From positions 19,762 through 83,761 of the forward strand of contig JAKSCG010000050.1 of the NCBI GenBank assembly GCA_022360715.1: a stretch of 64,000 nucleotides of DNA. The letters are read 5' to 3'. The DNA comes from Halanaerobiales bacterium (GTDB lineage: Bacteria > Bacillota > Halanaerobiia > Halanaerobiales > DTU029). The notes under the pieces were generated by a model. It was not told the origin of the DNA and did not search any database. It worked only from the letters and a program-made list of their open reading frames with translations. Below are positions 16,300 through 25,195 of this stretch, piece by piece. The number at the start of each line of letters is the position of its first letter. Positions within the stretch are counted from its first letter, which is position 1. The position numbers were made by a program, and so were the translations under genes.

Positions 16300-18567
16300 G
16301 AATATTTTAACCAATTCTTCATCAAACTGACTCCCGGAATAATTTAAAATCTCCTTAATCGCTTCCTCAGAACTAATCGCTTTTTTATAAGGTCGGTTGT
16401 GAGTCATTACGTCATAAGCATCAGCAATCGCCAGGATTCGAGCCAATAGCGGAATACTTTCACCGATCAGACCCTGGGGATAGCCGCTGCCATCCCAGCA
16501 TTCATGATGAGAAAGAATGTCTTCGGCGATTGGAGCTGTTTCGGGAGAAGTTTTAGCAATCCGATAACCTATTTCCGGATGTTTTTTGATCATCGCCCAC
16601 TGTTCAATTGAGAGCGGACCCGGTTTGTATAAAATATCATCCGAGATAGCCAGTAGTCCGATATCATGTAATAAGGCCAGCAAAGAGAGTTCTTCCATTT
16701 TGCTTTTAGAAAGCCTTAGTTCTTGACCAATCTTTAATACCAGTTGACCAATTCGTTTGCGGTGTCCTTCTGTTTCAAACTTTTTATTCCGCAAACAACT
16801 CTCCAGGATCGAAATTATCGAATTGGCCGGATTTTTACTCTCTTTTAGTTTATTCCGGTACATTCTATCTTCAGCCAATTTTAGCACATCTTCAATTTTT
16901 TCATCAGGAATGTTTTTGGTCGCTACCCCTAGTGCTATACTCGGTTTAATCGGTTCATTTTCTGCCTCTTCACAGCCAGTTTTAATCCTTTTAACTACTT
17001 CATTTGCTGCCTCTACCCCGGTTTTCTGGAGCAGAATCATAAACTCATCTCCACCCCACCGGGCAATAATATCTTCCTGCCGGCAGGATTCTTTAATTAT
17101 CTGAGCCATTTTCTGTAAGAATCGATCCCCTTCTTTATGTCCAAAAGCGTCATTAACTAATTTTAACCCATTGACATCACCCATGATAATGCTCAGTGGC
17201 AACTGCCTTTCCGTATCCAGTCGAACCAACTCTTCATCAAAGTAATTTCGATTATATAAATCGGTAAGGGGGTCATGAAAGCCAAAATACCATATTTTCT
17301 CCTCCGACTTAATCCTTTTTAAAGCAGTAATTGTATGTGAGATTAAAAGTTCAGCCAGTTCCAGGTCTTCTTCGGAAAAAGCATTAATTTCTTTGGAAAT
17401 GACCTGAAAAATACCGAATTCATCGATCGGAATACTTATAAGTGAACGGAAATAACTTTTAGTAGGTTTAGCGTCATGGTCATCCCTTACATCCTGGACT
17501 AAATACGTTCTTTGGTTGCGGTAAGTTTTACCGGCAATACCGTCAGTAATCGGCATTGATACGGAAATATGCGAATCTGCTTCCGTCGAATATGCTTTAA
17601 CTACCAGCAGATCATTCTCAACAATATCAAGTGTACATAGATAAAATTTCAGTATTTTCTCCGCAGCATCAACCGTTAATTGGTAAACATCTTCTTTAGC
17701 TGAGCAAAGATTTATTTTACTGGCGACATGGTGGAGTTGTTTAATCTTCTTTCGGCTGGCGACCAGACTTCTCTCCAGTCTTTTTTGATGTTCCTCCATT
17801 TTTTTTCTTTCCGTAACATCACGGAAAACCAGGACTACCCCCTCAATTAGCCCATGTTCATCCCAGATCGGAGCCGCACTATCATCAATCGGAATAACCA
17901 TACCATCCTTTCTTTTCAAGACAGTATGATTAGCCAGCCCAATGATCATTCCTTTTTCCAAGACTTTACTAACCGGGTTTTCTACCCTTTTCCCATCCAG
18001 TTCACTAAAAATATTAAAAATTTCCTCTAGTTTACGCTCCTTTACTTCTTCCTGCTTCCAACCGGTTAATTCTTCGGCCACCGGATTCATAAATTTTATC
18101 TGTCCGAAACAATCGGTTGCAATTACCGCATCGCCGATACTTTTAAGAGTTGTGATAAACCAGCGCTGCTTATCTTTATAGATTTGATCCATTCGCCCCT
18201 TATATAAAGCTATCTTAATTGTACAAAATAGCTGTTCTTTTTCAAAAGGCTTAATGATATAACCAAAAGGTTCCGAAAGTTTAGCCCTTTCCAGGCTATT
18301 TTGATCAGACAAAGCAGTAACAAAAACGATCGGAACCTCAAAATTATTTTTTAAAATAATTCCGGTATTTATACCATCCATCTCACCCTCTAGTTTAATA
18401 TCCATTAAAACAAGATCCGGATTAAGTTCTGCAGTTAATCGAATCGCCTCTTCACCTGTATCAGCTTTAGCCGCAACAAGATAGTTCTCTTCTTCCAATA
18501 ACCGTTGAGTCTTATCCCTGTCCTTACTGCCAGCCTCTACTATTAAGATCTTTTTCCTCTCTCCCAA
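16270..18567 (-). CDS. Response regulator with PAS, GAF, GGDEF and HD-GYP domains
   Basis: 765 residues, cytoplasmic. Order: REC (1-120, phospho-acceptor Asp56 in LVLMDIKL, although the usual paired acids of the pocket are only partly present, VEAGSKD), PAS (~135-260), coiled linker, GAF (~285-425), GGDEF (~435-590, intact RWGGDEF) and HD-GYP (~600-760, intact HDIG and HHECWDGSGYP). It could both make and degrade cyclic-di-GMP. TTG start with AGAGGTG six bases upstream. No histidine kinase is adjacent. The gene ends inside its own terminator hairpin, and this 3' end is duplicated 620 bp downstream. Confidence 0.93.
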   Translation of the reverse strand: MGERKKILIVEAGSKDRDKTQRLLEEENYLVAAKADTGEEAIRLTAELNPDLVLMDIKLEGEMDGINTGIILKNNFEVPIVFVTALSDQNSLERAKLSEPFGYIIKPFEKEQLFCTIKIALYKGRMDQIYKDKQRWFITTLKSIGDAVIATDCFGQIKFMNPVAEELTGWKQEEVKERKLEEIFNIFSELDGKRVENPVSKVLEKGMIIGLANHTVLKRKDGMVIPIDDSAAPIWDEHGLIEGVVLVFRDVTERKKMEEHQKRLERSLVASRKKIKQLHHVASKINLCSAKEDVYQLTVDAAEKILKFYLCTLDIVENDLLVVKAYSTEADSHISVSMPITDGIAGKTYRNQRTYLVQDVRDDHDAKPTKSYFRSLISIPIDEFGIFQVISKEINAFSEEDLELAELLISHTITALKRIKSEEKIWYFGFHDPLTDLYNRNYFDEELVRLDTERQLPLSIIMGDVNGLKLVNDAFGHKEGDRFLQKMAQIIKESCRQEDIIARWGGDEFMILLQKTGVEAANEVVKRIKTGCEEAENEPIKPSIALGVATKNIPDEKIEDVLKLAEDRMYRNKLKESKNPANSIISILESCLRNKKFETEGHRKRIGQLVLKIGQELRLSKSKMEELSLLALLHDIGLLAISDDILYKPGPLSIEQWAMIKKHPEIGYRIAKTSPETAPIAEDILSHHECWDGSGYPQGLIGESIPLLARILAIADAYDVMTHNRPYKKAISSEEAIKEILNYSGSQFDEELVKIFIKVIEDNPS

Positions 18568-18728
18568 TTGTTACACCTCTTTAAAACTGATTTCTAACCA
18601 GCAACAGAAGGTTTTTTAGGCCCATTTTACTATGAATAAAATATTATATTCACCGTCTTTTTTCCTTTTCCTGCTTTTTTATTATAAAATATTAGTTAAT
18701 TTCTAAACTTTATAAAATTAGTATCTTA
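18568..18728 (-). other. A+T-rich leader of the signalling gene
   Basis: About 160 bp between the DUF362 gene stop and the TTG start. It holds the promoter region of the GGDEF/HD-GYP gene; I see no well-formed terminator for the DUF362 gene and no conserved element. Confidence 0.4.
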
Positions 18729-19820
18729 TTATAACATATTTCGTAAAAATTCGACTATCTGATGAGCTGAGGGTGGACATCCGGGAATAAAACTACTAAA
18801 CCCGGCAGTACAACTGCCGATACCAATACCATCCCGTTCCTCTTTTTTAAACCCCTGTCCGATAAACAACTGTTCTATCTGAGCAAATTTACCGATCTGA
18901 TCAAGCCGCTGTAGGGCGTGAATTAAACTACCATAACAGGCGGAACAGGCTGCTTTCGCCACAACACAACTGGCCAGCCGTCTGACCTGACGACCTGGTT
19001 TAAAAACCGTTCCGCTCTTTTCTCCGGTATTGTATTCAAAAATACGGGCGGAAGCCAACTCTCCCGAACCTACACCCAGTTTGACCGCATCCTCAATATA
19101 CTCGATCTCATTCCTGGAATAGCCGAGCAACCCGGCACCATATGTATCGACTAATACCGGGTCTTTTCCGACTATGATCCGATTCATCGCCACCGGACTT
19201 CCCCCTTCTTCAAAGCTCAAATCGCCGTTAATCGCATCGACTACCACTAAATTAACCGGCAGAGCCTTGGCCAAATAAGCAATTGGTCTATTTAAACCGA
19301 GTGTATGGAAGCGTCTTTTCTCCCGATCAGGAATACACCCCTTTAAATTTTTAAGGGCACAGGTAAAACGGGTCTGACTATGGGCCTTTAAAACAGGGAT
19401 ATTAATCAGGTAATCAACTTCCAGGGCTTTCAAACAAATATCAAGCGCCAGCTCCCCCTCCTTGATCGTCCGATATGAATCCTCTTTTAAGTCAATTAAA
19501 GGCACATTATACTTGGTCGAAATATCTTGATAGCCACATACCTTAAAAGCCCTTTTAGTACTTTCCCCGACCCAGGAACTCTCCAGAATCACAATATTAT
19601 TAAATCCTTTTTCTTGCAAATATTGGATAATTCCCTCAACCAGCAACGGGGAAGTAGTAGCACCATTTTCCGCCGGTTTGGCTACTACTAAATTTGGTTT
19701 TAAGCCAATAAGCATTTCCGCTGTTAAACCCTTTTCCAGCTCAATTTTGGCCAACAAAGCCTTAATCATTGCCAAGGGTTCCTTCCCATATATAACATGT
19801 AAGTCATTTATCTTAATCAT
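18729..19820 (-). CDS. DUF362 domain protein
   Basis: 363 residues. The N-terminal two thirds match the DUF362 pattern (GLKPNLVVAKPAENGATTSP, INIPVLKAHSQTRFTCALKNLKG). The last third has a cysteine set, CVVAKAACSACYGSL and GSCTAGF followed by PGCPPSA, which could bind iron-sulfur or another metal. Functions in this family are poorly known; several members are annotated as ferredoxin-like. It is a single-gene unit with a GGAGGAGGAGCA Shine-Dalgarno. Confidence 0.82.
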   Translation of the reverse strand: MIKINDLHVIYGKEPLAMIKALLAKIELEKGLTAEMLIGLKPNLVVAKPAENGATTSPLLVEGIIQYLQEKGFNNIVILESSWVGESTKRAFKVCGYQDISTKYNVPLIDLKEDSYRTIKEGELALDICLKALEVDYLINIPVLKAHSQTRFTCALKNLKGCIPDREKRRFHTLGLNRPIAYLAKALPVNLVVVDAINGDLSFEEGGSPVAMNRIIVGKDPVLVDTYGAGLLGYSRNEIEYIEDAVKLGVGSGELASARIFEYNTGEKSGTVFKPGRQVRRLASCVVAKAACSACYGSLIHALQRLDQIGKFAQIEQLFIGQGFKKEERDGIGIGSCTAGFSSFIPGCPPSAHQIVEFLRNML

Positions 19821-20051
19821 TGCTCCTCCTCCAATTATCTCGTTTTTACTCGGCCTAATTGACGACTACAATAAATTCAAAATGATTTAAATTATATATT
19901 CAAGATTGATATTAAATCTCCTGCCTATATTTTAAATGGCATTTCCTTCTATTTTAAATAGTTGCCTGGGAGATAAAATAAAGGAATTAATCGAGCAAAG
20001 CATAATATAATATAGATATTAAAATACTTTATCTAAAAAGGAGTGGACAAA
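19821..20051. other. Divergent intergenic region DUF362 / SRAP
   Basis: 231 bp, very A+T rich, with leaders on both sides. TATTTTAAAT occurs twice as a direct repeat around 19927 and 19953. A CATAATATAAT stretch near 20001-20011 is the likely -10 for SRAP, but no good -35 is placed. Confidence 0.4.
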
Positions 20052-20687
20052 ATGTGTGGTCGGTATTATCTCCATAGCAGTCTCGACAAGCTGATTAAAA
20101 GATACGGTATTAACATCGGACCTGACTTTGACTATTCGCCGCGCCCGGAAATCTTTCCTTCGGAAAATGCTCCGGTGCTTATCGCTAAAAAAACAAGGGA
20201 ATTACAGTTGCTAAAATGGGGCTTTATCCCTGTTTTTAGCAATCGAATAATTATCAACGCCCGGAGTGAAACCCTTGAGCATAAGTCCCTTTTTAAACGA
20301 TCACTCCGGACAAAAAGGTGCTTGATTCCGGCCAACGGCTTTTTTGAGTGGAAAAAAGTTGGTCGAAGCAAGATAAAATACCGTATTTCCCCTTATGATC
20401 AAGGACTCTTCTCGCTGGCCGGACTCTATGATACCTTTATCGACAAAAAGGGTGACCGGATCGAATGCTTTACCATCATAACCGGTCCGGCCGGCGAAAA
20501 AATGAGGGATATTCACGAACGAATGCCGGTTATTTTACACAAAGAGACGGAAAAATACTGGCTTGAGCAGCACCTTAACGATATCTCTACCGTCAAGGAG
20601 TTACTAAAACCCTATCCGGAAGAACTATTATCATTCAGCAAAGATAATAAAGAATACCCCGGAGATCAGCTCAAACTGGACTTTTGA
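20052..20687 (+). CDS. SRAP (HMCES/YedK) abasic-site protein
   Basis: 211 residues. Binds abasic sites in single-stranded DNA and shields them by a covalent link to Cys2. The start must be the ATG at 20052, which gives Met-Cys-Gly-Arg and exposes Cys2 after Met removal; an in-frame GTG three codons upstream would hide it. The family's other key positions are visible: INARSET, PANGFFEWK and DIHERMPVIL. GGAG lies just before the start. It is isolated, with convergent genes after it. Confidence 0.93.
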   Translation: MCGRYYLHSSLDKLIKRYGINIGPDFDYSPRPEIFPSENAPVLIAKKTRELQLLKWGFIPVFSNRIIINARSETLEHKSLFKRSLRTKRCLIPANGFFEWKKVGRSKIKYRISPYDQGLFSLAGLYDTFIDKKGDRIECFTIITGPAGEKMRDIHERMPVILHKETEKYWLEQHLNDISTVKELLKPYPEELLSFSKDNKEYPGDQLKLDF

Positions 20688-20720
20688 AGGGATTAAAATT
20701 TGACCGGATGAGCTTCGTAT

Positions 20721-20751
20721 ATTAAAAAAACCCCCTGAATTAATCGGGGGT
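20721..20751 (-). terminator. Terminator of the acidic-protein/CRP operon
   Basis: CCCCC (20731-20735) and GGGGG (20746-20750) flank TGAATTAATC. On the minus strand the stem is followed by seven T. It also separates this operon from the convergent SRAP gene. Confidence 0.85.
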
Positions 20752-20811
20752 GGCAAATCATTTTTTAATTTATTTCAAACGACTGTTCCTGCTTTTGCTC
20801 TGGCTCCCGGT

Positions 20812-21588
20812 TTAATCCTCTATACTATCTTCATCTTCCTCATCTTGTTCATCATCTTCATCGCGATCTATATTATGCTGATCCTGTTTTGCCCTATCCT
20901 GATTTTTCTCTCTCCCCTGCTTCCTTCCGCCTTTTTGATTTTCCTCTCCGTCTTCTTGTTCTTCCTCATCATCTTGGTCATTTTCATCTTGGTCATCCAG
21001 ATCTTTGTCTTCATCTTGCTCTAGCTCATCTTCGTCATCTTCATTTTCTTCATCTTCGTCTTCATCCTTCTCTTCCCTTTCTTCTGCTTCTTCCCGTAAC
21101 CTTTCCCGCTCCCTAATCGTATTTTCAACCTTCTCCTCTAAGCTTTCCAGGTTACCTTGATTATTCTGCAACAATTCCGATAGTTCTGCTTGAGCCAGAC
21201 CTTCTTCCAGTGCTTCATTTATGATTTCAGCAATTTCTTCCACATCTTTATCGGGCAATCCTACCATAAAATTTTGGACTTCCTGTTTTATGCCGATATT
21301 GGAAGATAAAATCTCCAGTTTGATGTATTCTACCGCATCATCACCATAATCATTAATAACATGATCAATATTATTTATTAGCTCTTCCTGAACAATTTGG
21401 CCGGCATAAATCCCCTCCAGGATAGTATTTAATAGCTCCTCTTTTTCTTCTTGATCCAGCTCTTCGGCCCGGCTTATCTTCATAGTAAGCTCAGCCACTA
21501 CCTCATTATCAATACTAAGGGCTTGCATCACCTCTCCCATACCGAGCATCACCGAAAAAACCAGTAGCAATAATAAAAATTTTTTCAT
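20812..21588 (-). CDS. Secreted protein with extreme acidic C-terminal tail
   Basis: 258 residues. Signal peptide (~1-23), a helical, Glu/Leu-rich middle (~25-160) and a ~95-residue tail almost entirely Asp, Glu, Gln and Asn with a short basic island (KGGRKQGREKNQ). The coding DNA is low complexity. Family not recognised. It follows the CRP gene behind a weak terminator-like hairpin. The same kind of tail occurs in the FecR protein two genes upstream, so the two probably share a site or ligand outside the membrane. Cation binding or salt adaptation is a guess. Confidence 0.75.
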   Translation of the reverse strand: MKKFLLLLLVFSVMLGMGEVMQALSIDNEVVAELTMKISRAEELDQEEKEELLNTILEGIYAGQIVQEELINNIDHVINDYGDDAVEYIKLEILSSNIGIKQEVQNFMVGLPDKDVEEIAEIINEALEEGLAQAELSELLQNNQGNLESLEEKVENTIRERERLREEAEEREEKDEDEDEENEDDEDELEQDEDKDLDDQDENDQDDEEEQEDGEENQKGGRKQGREKNQDRAKQDQHNIDRDEDDEQDEEDEDSIED

Positions 21589-21639
21589 TAGCAGCTCATC
21601 TCCTTTCTTTAATGTTTTAGATTAACCATAGCATAACAT

Positions 21640-21676
21640 AAAAAAAAGAAGAAAAGATGTGACAGCCATCACCATC
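21640..21676 (-). terminator. Hairpin with T-run at the 3' end of the CRP-family gene
   Basis: GATG...TGA pairs with TCA...CATC (21655-21676), followed on the minus strand by a long T-rich run. The stop codon lies in the stem. It may lower read-through into the acidic-protein gene. Confidence 0.5.
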
Positions 21677-22337
21677 TCGCTAAATTTTTCACGTTTATCT
21701 TTCCGCCCGTGCTCTCAATTAACCCGCTGGCTGTCATTTTATTAATCAATCGGGTGACTGTCTCTCTTGAAGCGCCAATAAATTTGGCCAATTCCTGGTG
21801 GGTAATAGTACGTTTTATCACCAGCTCTGTTCTCCCTTTGGCGCTCACCTCACCAGCCAGTCTCAGCAAGAGTCGCTTTAATCTGGTTTCTGCATCGGAG
21901 AAAGCCAGGCCCTCGATCTCCTGGTTAGCCTGACGAAGGCGATGACTGAGTTCAATAATCATCTTTAGCGCCAGTTCCGGATTATTTTTAATAAATCTGA
22001 TAAAATCCCCTCTTTCCAAAACAAGCAACTTGCTTTTCCTAGTAATTACTGCGGTGGCGGAACGGGTTTTCTCTTCAAAAATACCCATTTCTCCAAAAAA
22101 ATCACCTTTAACCATCATCTCTAAAATAATTTCTTTTCCTTCCGAAGTAAGTTTAACTATTTTTACCTCGCCGGCCAGAACCGCATAAAAGGCATCGGCC
22201 GGGTCTGCTTCCCAAAATAAAGTTTCACCGGCGGAATAAGTTTTTATGGCGGCAATCTCTTCCAGGATCAGCTGTTGTTCTTTGCTTAATCCTGCAAAAA
22301 GAGGAACTTGCGCAAATAGTTGGCTCATCAAATTCAT
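21669..22337 (-). CDS. CRP/FNR family transcription regulator
   Basis: 222 residues. Cyclic-nucleotide-binding beta barrel (~10-120) with the phosphate-binding cassette FFGEMGIFEE...RSATA (Glu ~83, Arg ~92, Ser ~93), then the dimer helix, and a winged HTH with HQELAKFIGASRETVTRLI. The cassette fits cAMP binding, but positions matching E. coli Thr127/Ser128 are Ala/Asn, so ligand choice is open. No FNR-type cysteines. AAGGG lies 7 nt before the ATG at 22337; upstream GTGs are possible. It is downstream of an adenylate cyclase and FecR gene, so it is the likely receiver. Confidence 0.9.
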   Translation of the reverse strand: MNLMSQLFAQVPLFAGLSKEQQLILEEIAAIKTYSAGETLFWEADPADAFYAVLAGEVKIVKLTSEGKEIILEMMVKGDFFGEMGIFEEKTRSATAVITRKSKLLVLERGDFIRFIKNNPELALKMIIELSHRLRQANQEIEGLAFSDAETRLKRLLLRLAGEVSAKGRTELVIKRTITHQELAKFIGASRETVTRLINKMTASGLIESTGGKINVKNLARW

Positions 22338-22367
22338 CACCACACCCTTGATAATTTTTAAGCAAGG

Positions 22368-23363
22368 TTACTCATCATCATCATCCTGATTTTGTGACCC
22401 TTTTCCTTTTTGTTTCCCGACCGCTCGTCCCCTGGCATTGTCTCCATTTTCTTCTGTATCACCAGTATAATCTCGTTGATCCCGTTCGTCTTCATCTTCG
22501 GAATCTTGATCCCACTCGTCTTCTTCCTCATCTTCATAGTCTTGATCAGGATCATCCTCATCTTCCTTCTCGTAATCTTGATCATCCTCATCTTCTTCTT
22601 CGCCATAATCATTATCTTTTTGTTCTTCTCGTTCTTCTTCATTTTCTTCTACCTGATCATCTTGATCCGGTTCTTCCGATAAACTACTATTACTATCCTC
22701 TTCTGACTTATCCCGGGCGGTCGCTGCTATCCAGTCTTTAACCCCTTTTTCTTCCCACAGTTTCAGCTGTTCACGGCTGATCGTCTTATCTTCGATCATT
22801 GTTCCATCAACAATCCCCATTTCATTGCCGGCGATAATTTTCCGACTGGTACTCGCTGCATCCCTTACTTCGACCTTTCCCTCTTTTACGGTTACAATTG
22901 TTTGATTATTAATAAAGGCGACCGAGAAAAGGGTGCCTCTAACCCCAGCCACAGCAGAAGGTGTCACTACCTCAAACCTGGTTAGCTCTTGCCAGGCATC
23001 TTTAACCCTGGCCCAGAGTTGACCGGCCTTTAATTCCAGCGAATAGGCCGGACCTTTTTCAGTAACCGTTCTTTGTCCAATTATAACCCTGCTTTGCTGG
23101 CCAATTTTGACATAAATATCCTGGACAAAAGATATTTCCAGACTACTATCAACACCGGTTTTAATAATATCTCCGACCATTAATCGATCATTAGCCGTTA
23201 ATTGTTGCCACTGGCTAAATTTGAGCCAATCAAAGAAGATGCTTTTTTTTATTTTTCTTTCTACCCTTCCCTCAATACCGGTTATGGTAATCGTATTATC
23301 GGCGCTAGCCATAACCTGGACCATTATACTTAAAATAATTAAAACAATTAAAAACCTCTTCAC
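22368..23363 (-). CDS. FecR-domain secreted protein with acidic tail
   Basis: 331 residues. Signal peptide (~1-20), FecR domain (~25-200: VGDIIKTGVDSSLEISF, GQLWARV, PSAVAGVRGTLFSV, TVKEGKVEV), then a ~110-residue tail of Asp/Glu/Tyr/Gln. FecR domains sense or relay envelope signals. The GTG start has AGGAGAGG seven bases upstream and overlaps the cyclase stop. The tail-coding DNA (about 22380-22680) is a GAT/GAA-type low-complexity tract that gives meaningless long frames on the other strand. Confidence 0.88.
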   Translation of the reverse strand: MKRFLIVLIILSIMVQVMASADNTITITGIEGRVERKIKKSIFFDWLKFSQWQQLTANDRLMVGDIIKTGVDSSLEISFVQDIYVKIGQQSRVIIGQRTVTEKGPAYSLELKAGQLWARVKDAWQELTRFEVVTPSAVAGVRGTLFSVAFINNQTIVTVKEGKVEVRDAASTSRKIIAGNEMGIVDGTMIEDKTISREQLKLWEEKGVKDWIAATARDKSEEDSNSSLSEEPDQDDQVEENEEEREEQKDNDYGEEEDEDDQDYEKEDEDDPDQDYEDEEEDEWDQDSEDEDERDQRDYTGDTEENGDNARGRAVGKQKGKGSQNQDDDDE

Positions 23364-25075
23364 CTTTTTTCCTCTCCTTCGCTCAGACGATAAAGGCAGC
23401 TAGGCTGTTTACTTCCTTTCAATTCAACCCTTTCTTCTCGCCAGTTCATCTTTTTTAGTTTACTGTTTAAACCGCGGTAGGTCTCTTCACCAATAATTAT
23501 TTCACCTGGGCCGGCTATCTCAACAAAGCGAAAGGCTTTATTTACCGTATCGCCAATAGCCGTATACTCCATCCTCCGCTCAGTCCCCAGATTACCCACC
23601 ACTACCGGCCCTGTATTTATCGCAATTCCAATTTTGAAAGGTAATACTAACTCCCTGATCTTTAAAGCGGCTTTCAGACTCTGTTCCCGGTGTTCGGGAA
23701 GAGAAAGGGGAGCTCCGAACACAGCCATCAAGCCATCGCCCAGATATTTATCCAGTGTACCTTTATGTTGGAAAATCACCGCGGTTAGCAGTTCAAAGGT
23801 TGCATTTAATTCACGGACAACTATCTCAGTGCTTTCATTCTCCGCATAGGCTGTAAAACCGCGAATATCCAATAAAAAAACACTTAGTTCAATCCTCTCT
23901 CCCCCCAGTTCGAGGGCAGACTTACGGGTAATTAATTGCTGCATTACGTCATCAGAGATATACCGTCCGAAGATATTGATTATTCTCCTTCTTTCCCTTT
24001 CACTGCTTCGATACCAGTACAATAAACTAATCGTAAAAAGAACGGCTCCGGCAATTACCGGGGTAACATAGGGTAAAATGTAATTATAGCTATAAAAAAG
24101 ATAAATACTGAAGACTATATAAATGAACAAAATAAATCCGACCATTTTACCGGAAATCCGCGGCGGATAGTTCAAAATCACTTCAGTAAGAGCCAACAAG
24201 ATTAACAGGATTATTAACAAATTAAGTCTCCCCGGCAGTTGCCTGAGGAAATTTCTATGGATGATATTATATAAAGCCTGTCCGTGCAATTCAACCCCGC
24301 TCATATAACCATAACGGGAAAAAGGAGTCATATACCGGTCGCCGAGACCGCTGATATCAGTACCGAGCAGGACAATCTTATTTTCAAAAAAACCCGGGAG
24401 ATAATTACCGGCCAATAGATCGAGTAATGAAATATAGGGAACTGTCCCGGGAGGGCCGATAAAATTCAACCAAAGATTTTTTTCTTTTAATTCGGCTACT
24501 CCGATCCCGGCTCGGCTGGCAAGTTGATAACTGAAAGCGGGAAATTCCTCTCCTGTTTTAAAGTAAAGGGGGAGTTGGCGAATAATACCATCCCGCCCGG
24601 GAATAAAATTAATATGACCTAGAAAAACCTGCTCACTGTAAAGCAAAATCGGTTTCCTGATATCTATTACTTCTATTTCCTGATAATTAATACCCCGGAT
24701 CATTTTCAAGTTAAATTCGACCGGAAGTACGATGTTATGATAGCGGGATAAGGCCTCAGCTAATTTGTTATCTTCAAAAATGTCCCGGGACTCAGCAAAG
24801 ATTATATCAACCCCGATCGCTTTGACCCCTTCGTCCTCCAGCATTCGGATTACCCGGGCATAAACTCCTCTTGGCAGAGGCCATTGCCCTAGCTGACTTA
24901 AAGCATCGTCATCGACCTTAATATTTATTATTTCGCTAACCTGTGTCGGTGCGAACACATAGCGGAACAACTGCAGTAAATCAATCAATTTATTCTCCAG
25001 AAAAATAAACAGATTGAAGTAATACAAGATAAGTATCGTCAATATAACTAACAAAAGCAATAATCTTTTCCCCAT
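23360..25075 (-). CDS. CHASE2-domain adenylate cyclase (class III)
   Basis: About 571 residues. One N-terminal helix, a CHASE2 sensor domain outside the membrane (~40-275), three closely spaced transmembrane helices (~280-345) and a cytosolic class III cyclase domain (~380-560). Metal aspartates are in FLLDIRGFTAY and KYLGDGLMAVFG; the Lys in DKYLGD and Thr in YTAIGDTVNKAFR match the Lys/Thr adenine-recognition pair, and the Asn and Arg of the transition-state set are present, so ATP to cAMP is likely. ATG at 25075 is preferred (GGGGAAG 5 nt upstream). First gene of cyclase-fecR-crp-acidic protein. Confidence 0.92.
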   Translation of the reverse strand: MGKRLLLLLVILTILILYYFNLFIFLENKLIDLLQLFRYVFAPTQVSEIINIKVDDDALSQLGQWPLPRGVYARVIRMLEDEGVKAIGVDIIFAESRDIFEDNKLAEALSRYHNIVLPVEFNLKMIRGINYQEIEVIDIRKPILLYSEQVFLGHINFIPGRDGIIRQLPLYFKTGEEFPAFSYQLASRAGIGVAELKEKNLWLNFIGPPGTVPYISLLDLLAGNYLPGFFENKIVLLGTDISGLGDRYMTPFSRYGYMSGVELHGQALYNIIHRNFLRQLPGRLNLLIILLILLALTEVILNYPPRISGKMVGFILFIYIVFSIYLFYSYNYILPYVTPVIAGAVLFTISLLYWYRSSERERRRIINIFGRYISDDVMQQLITRKSALELGGERIELSVFLLDIRGFTAYAENESTEIVVRELNATFELLTAVIFQHKGTLDKYLGDGLMAVFGAPLSLPEHREQSLKAALKIRELVLPFKIGIAINTGPVVVGNLGTERRMEYTAIGDTVNKAFRFVEIAGPGEIIIGEETYRGLNSKLKKMNWREERVELKGSKQPSCLYRLSEGEEKR

Positions 25076-25195
25076 CGACACTTCCCCTGATTAAAGTATA
25101 CCATCCCCTAAAGCCCTGTTCAAGCTATCAAATTTCATTCGATGTCGTTCTTTTTACCTAAATTTAAAATCTAATTAAAAAAACGGATAGGCTTT

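Noticed and set aside
22394..22741. Long plus-strand frames over the FecR tail
   Set aside because: They are the complement of the GAT/GAA-rich acidic tail and give Ile/Leu/Phe- or His/Leu-rich nonsense; no Shine-Dalgarno.
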